From Methylocystis sp. (lineage in GTDB: Bacteria > Pseudomonadota > Alphaproteobacteria > Rhizobiales > Beijerinckiaceae): 62,508 bases of DNA. The notes under the pieces were generated by a model. The model did no database searches. It had not been told where the DNA came from and saw nothing but the letters and a program-made list of their open reading frames with translations. The number at the start of each line of letters is the position of its first letter. Positions within the stretch are counted from its first letter, which is position 1. Shown here piece by piece: positions 1-9,237 of the stretch. A program made the translations under genes and the position numbers. The stretch spans positions 1-62,508 of the forward strand of contig JADCCX010000085.1 of the NCBI GenBank assembly GCA_020252485.1. The letters run 5' to 3'.

Positions 1-275
1 CTTGATATCACGCTGCGAGCAAATGTCGGAATCAAAGGGACCACTAGCAAGTCTATGATTCTAGTGGAGCTTTTGAATTTGACATTCGCTCCGACGCCCG
101 ATGTCACGCGGGATGCGAATGTCAAATTCGCTCCACTAGCAGGCAGGCTGGCTGTATCGCCCACCGCCATGATCCGGTTGTCCTCGATGAAGACGCCGCC
201 GCCCGCAATCTCGCGGCGGGTGTCGTCCATTGTCACGAGGACAGCGGCGTTCTTCAGCAGAAGGGTCCGCGTCAT
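1..275 (-). pseudogene. N-terminal fragment of an amidohydrolase (8-oxoguanine/guanine deaminase-like), apparently disrupted
   Basis: The first ~46 codons from ATG 275 read like the start of the cytosine/8-oxoguanine deaminase branch of the amidohydrolase superfamily, with MTRTLLLKNAAVLVTM then DDTRREIAGGG and IEDNRIMAVG. After SLPA the expected strand leading to the HxH metal motif is replaced by codons from a palindromic repeat (about 20-149), and the frame stays open to the window edge. It overlaps the DUF6285 gene by ATGA, so it was the last gene of the acyl-CoA dehydrogenase operon. Seen: frame, overlap and loss of family pattern. Inferred: gene broken by repeat insertion. The rest lies outside the window, so an unusual but intact protein cannot be excluded. 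Confidence 0.5.
20..139. repeat. Cluster of three copies of a ~25-bp palindromic repeat
   Basis: One arm begins CTAGTGGAGC at 61 and continues to a GAATTTGACATTC core. The reverse complement of that core and arm lies at 116-139. The copies differ by a TTTT insertion after the shared CTAGTGGAGC. A diverged third copy lies at 20-48 in the same orientation as 116-139. The cluster sits inside the reading frame of the amidohydrolase fragment. Confidence 0.6.
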
Positions 276-664
276 GGCAGAACCCCGTTCAACCCCGCCA
301 TCGCCCGCTCACCGGATGTGAGCAATTTCGGCCGGGTGACGGCTGTGCGCGTCACCGCCAGGCGCAGCAGCCGGAGATAGGCTTCCTCCTGCCCGTCCAT
401 CAGGCCTTCGCGGATCAGATGCGTCAGGGCGATCAGCGGATCGGGAAAGGGCGAGGGCTCAGGCGCGAGTTCCGCCACATCGGCGTTGGCCTTGTCGAGC
501 GTGCGACTGAGGCTGATCTCGCGCGCCGCCATGCCGATGGCGCTGGCCGCCATCAAACCGGCGAAACGCGCCTCGCCCGCCGAGGCGGGAATCACCTTGT
601 CGCGCAGCGCCGCTTCGGCCGAGGCGAGCAGCATGGCTAGGGCATCGGGCCTGCCGGCGCTCAT
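272..664 (-). CDS. DUF6285 family protein, LvaB-like
   Basis: A small 130-residue, mostly helical protein without signal peptide or membrane segment. It matches my memory of the DUF6285 family, which sits beside APH-like phosphotransferases and acyl-CoA dehydrogenases. In Pseudomonas putida the small LvaB protein works with the kinase LvaA on 4-hydroxyacyl-CoA. The order and size here suggest the same role, probably as a kinase partner, but this is inference. The start ATG at 664 overlaps the phosphotransferase stop (ATGA), and its own stop overlaps the next gene in the same way, so translation is likely coupled. Residues around 60-85 contain a Pro-rich linker (APEPSPFPDP). Confidence 0.65.
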   Translation of the reverse strand: MSAGRPDALAMLLASAEAALRDKVIPASAGEARFAGLMAASAIGMAAREISLSRTLDKANADVAELAPEPSPFPDPLIALTHLIREGLMDGQEEAYLRLLRLAVTRTAVTRPKLLTSGERAMAGLNGVLP

Positions 665-1692
665 CTCCTGAACCCTCCATCATGGTGCAAACGCCAGTGA
701 TCAGGGCTGGTCATCCGCAGGGCCATCAGCTCCAGCTCCTCGGCGATCTTGCCGGTCAGGGCATGGTCGAGCAACGGTTCGCGTCCGCTGCTGTGCCTTT
801 CTCCCTGCTGGAGGGCGATCACGGCCCAGCGGCAATGGGCCAGCACTTCATAGGCGCGCACGGCGGCATCGTCGATCCGGCGGCCGCTCGCCTGTTCATA
901 AGCCTCGTAGAAGGCCGCGCGCTCCCCCACGCCGCCGGCCTCCAGATCGGGACGGCTGAAACGCCAGCATTCCGCCATGAACCAGCCGATATCGAAGAGG
1001 GGATCGCCCCAGCAGGCAAATTCCCAATCGAGGATGGCGGTGAGCCGGCCTTCCTCCACCATATAATTGCCCGTGCGGAAATCGCGGTGGATGAGCGTCG
1101 TTTCCGCCGGCTTCGGGATATGCAGCTCCGACCAGCGGAGCGCCCATTCGAGCCCCGGCCGGCTGAGCTTCAGCCGGTCGAGCCAGTCCCGCATAAGCGC
1201 CACCTCGGCAAGGGCGAAATCCGCGGGCGGCTTGCCAAGAAAGGCAAGAGACTGGACCGGCGGCCGGATCGTGTGGATGCGCGCCAACTCGCCGGCCAGC
1301 CTTGCCGTCAGTTCCGGCCCTTCCTGATCCTTGAGGTCCTTTACGACCTTCGGACCAAGTCCGATGCCATCGACTTTGGCCAGAAGAGCGAACGGCCCGC
1401 CCACGACGCTCGCATCCTCGCAGAAGCCGATCGGTTCGGGCACCGTGACGCCCGCATGAAAAGCGGCTTGAACAAGGGCGAATTCGTTGCGGCGCGAATG
1501 ACTGGCGTCGATCGTAGCCCGTGCGTCCTTGCGGAGCACATAGGCGCGGGCAGCGCCGCTCACCTCCGCCTCGACCGACCAGTTCTCCTGGATGCCGCCG
1601 CCCTTGAGCGGGGTGATGGCGATGACCCGCGCCGGACAGGCCAGAACCCCCTCCATCCATTGCGAGAGCCGCGCGCCAGCGTCAGCCTGCAT
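661..1692 (-). CDS. APH-like phosphotransferase family protein (ACAD10/11- and LvaA-like kinase)
   Basis: A 343-residue kinase-fold protein. The catalytic loop HRDFRTGNYM and the metal-binding ILDWEFACWGDP are plain at roughly residues 195-225, and the N-terminal lobe has the glycine-rich KGGGIQENW. Members next to acyl-CoA dehydrogenases correspond to the kinase domain that is fused to the dehydrogenase in animal ACAD10/11 and to LvaA in levulinate catabolism. There the 4-hydroxyl of a hydroxyacyl-CoA is phosphorylated before elimination. I chose ATG 1692 because it overlaps the dehydrogenase stop (ATGA); a longer frame upstream is only the dehydrogenase read in another frame. Antibiotic resistance is unlikely given this context. 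Confidence 0.8.
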   Translation of the reverse strand: MQADAGARLSQWMEGVLACPARVIAITPLKGGGIQENWSVEAEVSGAARAYVLRKDARATIDASHSRRNEFALVQAAFHAGVTVPEPIGFCEDASVVGGPFALLAKVDGIGLGPKVVKDLKDQEGPELTARLAGELARIHTIRPPVQSLAFLGKPPADFALAEVALMRDWLDRLKLSRPGLEWALRWSELHIPKPAETTLIHRDFRTGNYMVEEGRLTAILDWEFACWGDPLFDIGWFMAECWRFSRPDLEAGGVGERAAFYEAYEQASGRRIDDAAVRAYEVLAHCRWAVIALQQGERHSSGREPLLDHALTGKIAEELELMALRMTSPDHWRLHHDGGFRR

Positions 1693-2897
1693 CAGACGCC
1701 CCAGCTCCAGAAGGCATCCCCCTCCTTCTGGTAGAAGCCGGCCAGCACCATGGAATGCACTTCCGAGGCCCCATCCACCAGCCGCGCCTGGCGGGCGTAG
1801 CGGTAGATCCATTCGAGCGCCGTATCCTTCGAATAGCCCCGCGCGCCGCAAAGCTGGATCGCCGTATCGACGGCGAGATGCAGCGTGTCGGCCACATGGT
1901 TCTTGGCCATCGAGACCTCCTTGCGGGCGAAATCCCCGGCATCGAGCTTCCAGGCGGCCTTCATGACGAGCAGCCGCCCGATTTCGATGGCGGCGGCCAC
2001 CTGCCCGAGCTTGATCTGCACGCTTTCGCGATCCTTGAGCAGCACGCCGAAGCCCCGGCGCTCGTTCACATAGCCCTGCGCGATCTCCATCGACCTTTTG
2101 GCGAGGCCGAGCCAGCGCATGCAATGGGTGAGCCTGGCCGGGCCAAGGCGGATCTGCGTCACCTTGAGACCATCGCCCACGCTCATAAGCACGGCATCAT
2201 CGGGGACTTCGAGCCCGTCGAAAGCAAGCTCGCAATGGCCGCCATGCTCCTCCGGACCCATGATGCCGATGCGCCGCACGATCTCCCAGCCGGGCTGATC
2301 GCGGTCGAACAGGAAGGCGGTCAGCCCCTTGCGCGGATCATCGGAGGTGCGCGCCATCAGGATGAAATGCTGCGCCACGCCAGCGCCGGTGATGTACCAT
2401 TTGCGGCCGGAGATGACCCAGCCGCCGCCTCTGCGCTCCGCCTTCGTCTGGATCATGCCGGGGTCCGAGCCGCCGCCGGGATGCGGCTCCGTCATCGCGA
2501 AGGCTGACCGGACCGCGCCCGTGACGATCGGAAGGAGCCAGCGCTCCTTCTGCGCTTCCGTCGCCACCTGCGAGAGCAGGCGCATATTGCCGTCATCGGG
2601 AGCTGCGGCATTGAAGCAGACCGGGCCGAAGATCGAGCGGTTCGCCTCCTCATACATGGCGGCCTGCCCCACCATCGGCAGCGCCATGCCGCCCCAGGCT
2701 TTCGGCGCCTGCGGCGACCAGAGGCCGGCAGCCTTCGCCTTGGCCTGGACGGTTCTCAGCACATCGAGGCGGATGTTCTCATGCTCGTCATAGCTCCCGG
2801 GCGCGGCCTCCAGCGGGAGTATATGCTCGGCAACGAAGCTGCGCGTGCGTTGGCGAATGGCATCGAGATCGGGGGGAAGAGTGAAGTCCATGGGCAT
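1692..2897 (-). CDS. Acyl-CoA dehydrogenase family protein (LvaC/ACAD10-11 type)
   Basis: A 401-residue cytoplasmic flavoprotein of normal family length. Visible hallmarks are AMTEPHPGGGSDPG (FAD/substrate contact, about residues 134-147), QLCGARGYSKD near residue 350 and a C-terminal DGASEVHSMVLAG. It heads a minus-strand operon with the phosphotransferase and DUF6285 protein, joined by 4-base overlaps. Established for ACAD10/11 and LvaC: a dehydrogenase-fold enzyme converts the phosphorylated 4-hydroxyacyl-CoA towards an enoyl-CoA. The exact substrate here is unknown. Two ATGs (2897 and 2891) are possible, with no decisive ribosome site. The 156-bp gap to the divergent reductase gene must hold the promoter. 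Confidence 0.85.
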   Translation of the reverse strand: MPMDFTLPPDLDAIRQRTRSFVAEHILPLEAAPGSYDEHENIRLDVLRTVQAKAKAAGLWSPQAPKAWGGMALPMVGQAAMYEEANRSIFGPVCFNAAAPDDGNMRLLSQVATEAQKERWLLPIVTGAVRSAFAMTEPHPGGGSDPGMIQTKAERRGGGWVISGRKWYITGAGVAQHFILMARTSDDPRKGLTAFLFDRDQPGWEIVRRIGIMGPEEHGGHCELAFDGLEVPDDAVLMSVGDGLKVTQIRLGPARLTHCMRWLGLAKRSMEIAQGYVNERRGFGVLLKDRESVQIKLGQVAAAIEIGRLLVMKAAWKLDAGDFARKEVSMAKNHVADTLHLAVDTAIQLCGARGYSKDTALEWIYRYARQARLVDGASEVHSMVLAGFYQKEGDAFWSWGV

Positions 2898-3029
2898 CCG
2901 CTTGGTTTTGTCCGGCGAAAACTAGACGTTGTTCCCGTATCCCGCCAGCCCCTCGACGTCGAAGGTGCATCTGTGCGCTTTCCGCCTATGGACACCCCGG
3001 AACACGGGTTCTATCGTTTCGACGATTAA

Positions 3030-4097
<1,068 letters not shown>

Positions 4098-4109
4098 GGT
4101 GAATGGAAG

Positions 4110-5006
4110 ATGGCAACCTATCTGCGTCCTGCAACGTTGAGCGAGGCCCTGGCCAACCTCGACGTTGACGCTCGCAACCCGCCAGCCAATCCTCTCGACC
4201 GCCTGGGCATTCTGGCGGGAGCCACGGATTTCTTTCCGGCGGCGGCAGCGCGGCAGGCATGGTTCCAGCCGACGCCGGCCAATATACTCGATATCTCCGC
4301 GATAGCTGAGCTGCGCGGCGTGACCACGGGACCCGATGGCGTCCGCATCGGGGCGCTCGCGACCTGGACCGACGTCATCAACAGCGCCCTTCCGCCTGCT
4401 TTCGATGCCCTCAAACAGGCTTCGCGGCAGGTGGGCGGTGTGCAGATCCAGAACCGTGGAACGTTGGCCGGCAATCTCTGCAATGCGTCTCCTGCCGCCG
4501 ATGGCGTGCCGCCCCTGCTGGCGCTCGATGCCGAGGTGGAGCTTGTGAGCGCGGCGGGAAGCCGCCGCCTGCCGCTTGCCGACTTCATCCTGAGCAACCG
4601 GCGGACGGCGCTCCGGCCGGACGAATTGATGGTGGCTATCCATGTTCCAAAGCCTGCCGATTCGGAGCGCTCGCTTTTCCTGAAGCTGGGTGCGCGCGCC
4701 TATCTGGTGATCTCCATCGCCTCCGCCGCGGTGAACCTCGCCTGCGACGAGGCAGGCCGCATCACGCGGGCGCGCATCGCGGCCGGCGCCTGCTCCGCCG
4801 CTCCGCAGCGGCTGCCCGAACTTGAACGGCGGCTGGCGGGTTTGCCAATCGCCGATGCGGCTCAGGCGGTCGATCCCGGCGTGCTGGCGCCGCTCTCGCC
4901 AATCGACGACATCCGTGCATCGGCAGGCTACCGATTGGCCGCTGTCGAGACGCTGCTGCGGCAGGCCTTCGATGCGCTTGGCCGCCCCCTGGAGCGCGCC
5001 GCATGA
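4110..5006 (+). CDS. FAD-binding subunit of a xanthine dehydrogenase-family molybdenum hydroxylase (CoxM-like)
   Basis: A 298-residue medium subunit. FAD motifs are LAGATDFFP near residues 33-41 (the usual AGGTD, here AGATD) and QNRGTLAGNLCNASPAADG near 115-133. The C-terminal CO_deh_flav_C-like part runs from about 180. It passes electrons from the Fe-S centres of the partner to the electron acceptor. It overlaps the molybdenum subunit by ATGA (5003-5006), which implies coupled translation and a 1:1 complex. The partner carries both the [2Fe-2S] and Mo domains in one chain, so the enzyme would be a two-polypeptide hydroxylase. Confidence 0.85.
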   Translation: MATYLRPATLSEALANLDVDARNPPANPLDRLGILAGATDFFPAAAARQAWFQPTPANILDISAIAELRGVTTGPDGVRIGALATWTDVINSALPPAFDALKQASRQVGGVQIQNRGTLAGNLCNASPAADGVPPLLALDAEVELVSAAGSRRLPLADFILSNRRTALRPDELMVAIHVPKPADSERSLFLKLGARAYLVISIASAAVNLACDEAGRITRARIAAGACSAAPQRLPELERRLAGLPIADAAQAVDPGVLAPLSPIDDIRASAGYRLAAVETLLRQAFDALGRPLERAA

Positions 5007-7750
5007 CGATGCATCATCGGCCCGCGCAGGAGGCGATCCTGCTGACAGTCAATGGCCAGGAGCAGCGCATCATTGCGCCGCCTGCGACCCGGCTGAGCGA
5101 GGTTTTGCGCGATCATCTCGGCCTGACCGGGACGAAGGTCGGCTGCGACGCCGGTGATTGCGGCGCCTGCACAATCAGCCTCGATGGCAGGCAGGTCTGC
5201 GCCTGCCTGGTTCCGGTCGCGCAAGCTGCGGGTCAGGCGATCCAGACCATCGAGGGGCTTTCAGGAACCGCCACCGGGCGGCAGCTTCAGGCAAGCTTCG
5301 CCAATCACGGCGCAGCGCAATGCGGCATCTGCACGCCCGGCATGCTGATGGCCGCCGCCGACCTGCTGGCGCAGAACGCCTCGCCCTCGCGGGCCGAGGT
5401 GATGGATGCGCTCGGCGGCGTGCTTTGCCGCTGCACGGGCTACGAGAAGATCGTCGACGCCGTCGTCGCCTGGAATCTCCCCGCCGGCGAACCGGCGGGC
5501 GGTAGCGGCTCCATCGGCCGGCGCATCCCGAAGCTGGACGGGGCCTCGCGGATCGACGGCACAGCCCTCTACGGCGCGGATGCCGCTCCCGCCGGACCGC
5601 TCTGGCTGCGCGCCATCCGGTCGCCGCATGCGAAGGCCCGCTTCACGCTGGGCGACCTGGACGCCTGGGCGGCGGCGCGGCCGGGCATCACGCGGGTCTT
5701 CTCGGCGAAGGACGTGCCAGGCCATAATTCCTTCGGGGTCTACCCGGACCTCAAGGACCAGCCGGTCTTCGCCGAAGGCCACGTGCGCTACCGGGGCGAG
5801 GCGATTGCCGGCATCGTCGGCGAGAAGGCGGCTGTCGAGGCGATCACGCTCGACGATTTGCCGATCACCTGGCATCCCGAAGCTCCGGCGACCGGCATCT
5901 CCGCCGGTCTTGCCGCCGCTCCGGCGCTCCATGCCATCAGGCCGGACAACGTGCTGACGCGAGGGCTTGTCGAACGGGGCGACCCGGAAGCGGCCTTCGC
6001 TGCGGCAGCCTTCACCGCCGAGGGCCGCTACGGGACGGCCTTCGTCGAGCATGCGTATATCGAACCGGAGGCGGGTTACGCGCTGCGCAAGGGCGACCGC
6101 GTTGAGGTCTTCGCCTGCACCCAGGCCACGACCATGGACCGTGACGAGGTGGCCCGCGTGCTGGGGCTGGCGAAGGAGCAGGTCACCGTGCTCGCTTCGG
6201 CCTGCGGCGGCGGATTCGGCGGCAAGCTCGATGTCTCGCTGCAGCCGATGATCGCCGTCGCCGCCTGGCATCTGGCTGGCGCCCCCATACGCTGCACCTA
6301 CAGCCGCATCGAATCGATGGCCTCGACCACCAAGCGTCACCCGGCGGAGGTTTTCGCCCGCGCCAGCTGCGACGCGGCGGGACGTCTCGTCAGTTTCGAG
6401 ATGGAGGCCGATTTCAACACCGGGGCCTATGCCTCATGGGGGCCGACCGTCGCCAGCCGCGTGCCGGTTCATGCCACCGGGCCCTACAAGGTGCCGCATG
6501 TCCGCAACCGCACGCGGGCGATCTACACGAACGAAACACCGGCGGGCGCCTTCCGCGGCTTCGGCATTCCGCAGGCGGCGATCGCCCAGGAATCGCTCTA
6601 CGATACGCTTGCCGAGAAGGCCGGCATCGACCGGCTCGAGTTCCGCCTGATCAATGCGCTCAGGCGGGGCGATGCCACGCCTTCCGGCCAGGTGCTTGAG
6701 GCGAGCGCCGGCCTCGCCGAATGCCTTGAGAGGCTGAAGCCCGGCTGGCAGGCGCTGCTCGCCGATGCGGAAAGCTTCAACCGCCGTACGACACGGGCGC
6801 GGCGTGGCGTCGGCATCGCCTGCATGTGGTACGGCATCGGCAACACCTCGATGTCGAACCCTTCGACCATGCGCCTCACGCTGGACGCTGCCGGCAAGAT
6901 TACCTTCTGGAACGGGGCGGTCGATATCGGTCAGGGCTCGACGACCGTGCTCGGCCAGATCGCGGCGGATGCGCTGGGCGCGCCGGTCGGCCTCCTTCAT
7001 TCCGTCATCGGCGACACGGACAAGACCTTCGATGCCGGCAAGACCTCCGCCTCACGCCAGACCTTCGTCTCGGGCAAGGCGGCGGAAAAGGCGGGGGCGG
7101 CGCTCAGGGCCGAAATCCTGCGGCTGACCAACGCCGGACCGGATGCGGTGATCCGCTTCGGTAACCCGCTGCTGGTGATCGACGGGGGCCGCGAAACCAC
7201 ACTCGATCCCGCCAGCCTCTCGCCGCTGCCTGACGGGCAGGTGCTGGAGGGAATCGGCAGCTTCGATCCGCCGACGACGCCGCTCGATGCGCAGGGCCAG
7301 GGCGTGCCCTATGCCACCTATGGCTTCGGCGCGCAGGTCGCCTCGCTCGATGTGGATACCGCGCTTGGCACGGTGAAAGTCCGCAAGATCATCGCCGCTC
7401 ACGACGTCGGCAGGGCCGTCAATCCGATGTTGGTGGAAGGCCAGATCCATGGCGGCATCGCTCAGGGGCTGGGCCTGGCGCTGATGGAAGAGTTCATCCC
7501 CGGCCGCACCGAGAACCTGCATGATTATCTGATTCCCACCTTCGGGGACATGCCGGAGATCGAGGTGATCCTGGTGGAGGATGCGGAGCCGCTTGGCCCT
7601 TCCGGCGCCAAGGGCGTCGGCGAGCCCGCCTTGATCCCGACAGCTCCGGCGATCTTCTCCGCCGTGCGCCATGCCGTGGGCGTCATTCCGCGCCGGGCGC
7701 CGCTGCTGCCGCACCGGCTCTGGGAATTGCTGCGGGCGGGCCAATCGTGA
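5003..7750 (+). CDS. Fused [2Fe-2S] plus molybdopterin-binding subunit of a molybdenum hydroxylase
   Basis: A 915-residue fusion of two subunits that are separate in many relatives. The N-terminal ~155 residues hold the plant-type cluster (GCDAGDCGACTI, about 46-58) and the second cluster (QCGICTPG near 106 and LCRCTGYEK near 142). The molybdopterin domain follows from about residue 168 (IGRRIPKLDGASRIDG), with GGGFGGK near 402, AFRGFGIP near 517 and GAKGVGEPALIP near 868. The Glu of the last motif is the expected catalytic base. All key residues are present, so it should be active. Such enzymes hydroxylate N-heterocycles or aldehydes with water as oxygen source. The neighbouring 6-hydroxynicotinate-reductase-like gene suggests an N-heteroaromatic acid as substrate; the substrate itself is inference. 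Confidence 0.85.
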   Translation: MTMHHRPAQEAILLTVNGQEQRIIAPPATRLSEVLRDHLGLTGTKVGCDAGDCGACTISLDGRQVCACLVPVAQAAGQAIQTIEGLSGTATGRQLQASFANHGAAQCGICTPGMLMAAADLLAQNASPSRAEVMDALGGVLCRCTGYEKIVDAVVAWNLPAGEPAGGSGSIGRRIPKLDGASRIDGTALYGADAAPAGPLWLRAIRSPHAKARFTLGDLDAWAAARPGITRVFSAKDVPGHNSFGVYPDLKDQPVFAEGHVRYRGEAIAGIVGEKAAVEAITLDDLPITWHPEAPATGISAGLAAAPALHAIRPDNVLTRGLVERGDPEAAFAAAAFTAEGRYGTAFVEHAYIEPEAGYALRKGDRVEVFACTQATTMDRDEVARVLGLAKEQVTVLASACGGGFGGKLDVSLQPMIAVAAWHLAGAPIRCTYSRIESMASTTKRHPAEVFARASCDAAGRLVSFEMEADFNTGAYASWGPTVASRVPVHATGPYKVPHVRNRTRAIYTNETPAGAFRGFGIPQAAIAQESLYDTLAEKAGIDRLEFRLINALRRGDATPSGQVLEASAGLAECLERLKPGWQALLADAESFNRRTTRARRGVGIACMWYGIGNTSMSNPSTMRLTLDAAGKITFWNGAVDIGQGSTTVLGQIAADALGAPVGLLHSVIGDTDKTFDAGKTSASRQTFVSGKAAEKAGAALRAEILRLTNAGPDAVIRFGNPLLVIDGGRETTLDPASLSPLPDGQVLEGIGSFDPPTTPLDAQGQGVPYATYGFGAQVASLDVDTALGTVKVRKIIAAHDVGRAVNPMLVEGQIHGGIAQGLGLALMEEFIPGRTENLHDYLIPTFGDMPEIEVILVEDAEPLGPSGAKGVGEPALIPTAPAIFSAVRHAVGVIPRRAPLLPHRLWELLRAGQS

Positions 7751-9237
7751 GCGCCCTTTCCGAACGATCCGCCAAATTCGGCGCCGCCGAGGGTGATGAG
7801 GGCATCATCCGCTGCGATGCCTGCCCGGTGCTCTGCCGCATCCGGCCGGGCCGCGCCGGCGCCTGCTCGCGCTACGCCAATCAGGACGGCCTGCTGGTGC
7901 GCACCGATCCGGTCGTGCTGCTTGAAAGGGCGATCGAGGATGGCCGGCCGCTCGTTTCCTTCGCAGAAGGAAGCGACGATTGGGACGGCAGCCTCATTGA
8001 TCCGGCGCGCGCCTTCGTCACCGGCATCGGCGCGGGCACGACCTATCCGGATTACAAGCCCGCGCCCTTTATCGTCAGCCAGCAGCATGCGGGCGTCGAT
8101 ACGGTGACAATCGTGACCGAGGGCATCTTCAGCTATTGCGGCGTCAAGGTGAAGATCGACACCGACCGGCACCTGGGGCCGGAAGCCGCCGCGATCCGCT
8201 GCGAAGGCGAGCAGGTGGGGCATGTGACGACAGCGGAATACGGCTCGCAGATGCTGTCGCTGGGCGGTGTCCGGCACCTCACCGGCGGCTCGAAGAAAGA
8301 GGGCAATGTCACCTGCGATACGCTGCTGAAGCTCTGCAGCGGCGAGGCCGTGGAATTGACTATCGACAATGGCCATAGCGTTATCGTGCAGGCGGGCCGG
8401 CCTCCGATCGTCGATGGCAAGCCGGAAGAGCGCATGCGCGTCGGCTGCGGCTCCGCCACGATCGGGATCTTCGCGAAACAATGGCTGGGTCACGTGGATG
8501 AGGTGATTGTGGTCGACGACCACATCACCGGCGTGCTGACGGAGCATCAGGCGGGCCGTGTGCTCGGCATGCGGCCGGCGGGCATCCGCGTCAAAGGCCG
8601 GAAATCCACGCCCGGACGCTATTTTCAGGTCGCCAACCCCGGCATGGGCTGGGGCGGGACGGATATCACCGATCCTTTGTCGATCATCCTGAAGATCGAC
8701 CCGGCCGTCGCCTGGCCCGGCCTGCGCCTGCTGCTCACCTCCACCACCGGCGAGGATGCGCTCTGGTGCGTCCTCGACGAGACGCTGACGCCCAAGCCCG
8801 CCCCGATGCCGGCCGAGGTTCGGGCGGTCGTTGATCGCATCGGCGAGAACTGCGAGCCTTCCGTCTGCACCGTGCTCTTCATGGCGGGCGCGGGCGGCAG
8901 CCTCAGGGCCGGCGTCACCGGGAACCCCGTGCTGCTCACCCGCTCCGTCCAGGAGGGGACAGCCACAGTGACGCTGGGCGGCGCGCCCGCGATCCTCTGG
9001 CCGGGCGGCGGCATCACCGTGATGGTCGACGTGCTGGACCTGCCGAAGAACGCCTTCGGCTATGTGCCCACGCCGGCGCTGGTGGCGCCCATCGAGTTCA
9101 CCTTGCCGCGCGCGCTTTATGAGGCGTCCGGCGGGCATGCCGAAGAGATCACGCCGGTGGCCGAGATCATCAAGGCCTACGGCAAGGATGCGCGCATCGA
9201 ACCGGCAGGCCGGAAACACCCCTGGCCAGTCGGTTGA
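7747..9237 (+). CDS. 6-hydroxynicotinate reductase-like iron-sulfur protein
   Basis: A 496-residue protein that I recognise from proteins annotated as 6-hydroxynicotinate reductase, the ferredoxin-dependent ring reduction step of nicotinate breakdown in Eubacterium barkeri and Azorhizobium-like bacteria. Directly visible is an N-terminal cysteine set, C23-x2-C26-x3-C30 and C40 (CDACPVLCRI then GRAGAC), suited to a [4Fe-4S] cluster. There is no signal peptide and no transmembrane segment. Translation starts at GTG 7747, overlapping the Mo subunit stop (GTGA). Sitting after a hydroxylase and in the same unit as a ferredoxin reductase, it would reduce the hydroxylated ring. The name rests on recall, and another heterocycle is possible. 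Confidence 0.6.
   Translation: MSALSERSAKFGAAEGDEGIIRCDACPVLCRIRPGRAGACSRYANQDGLLVRTDPVVLLERAIEDGRPLVSFAEGSDDWDGSLIDPARAFVTGIGAGTTYPDYKPAPFIVSQQHAGVDTVTIVTEGIFSYCGVKVKIDTDRHLGPEAAAIRCEGEQVGHVTTAEYGSQMLSLGGVRHLTGGSKKEGNVTCDTLLKLCSGEAVELTIDNGHSVIVQAGRPPIVDGKPEERMRVGCGSATIGIFAKQWLGHVDEVIVVDDHITGVLTEHQAGRVLGMRPAGIRVKGRKSTPGRYFQVANPGMGWGGTDITDPLSIILKIDPAVAWPGLRLLLTSTTGEDALWCVLDETLTPKPAPMPAEVRAVVDRIGENCEPSVCTVLFMAGAGGSLRAGVTGNPVLLTRSVQEGTATVTLGGAPAILWPGGGITVMVDVLDLPKNAFGYVPTPALVAPIEFTLPRALYEASGGHAEEITPVAEIIKAYGKDARIEPAGRKHPWPVG

Noticed and set aside
661-1692. Aminoglycoside resistance phosphotransferase
   Set aside because: The fold is the same, but the operon with acyl-CoA dehydrogenase and DUF6285 points to acyl metabolism, and the sequence fits the ACAD-associated branch.
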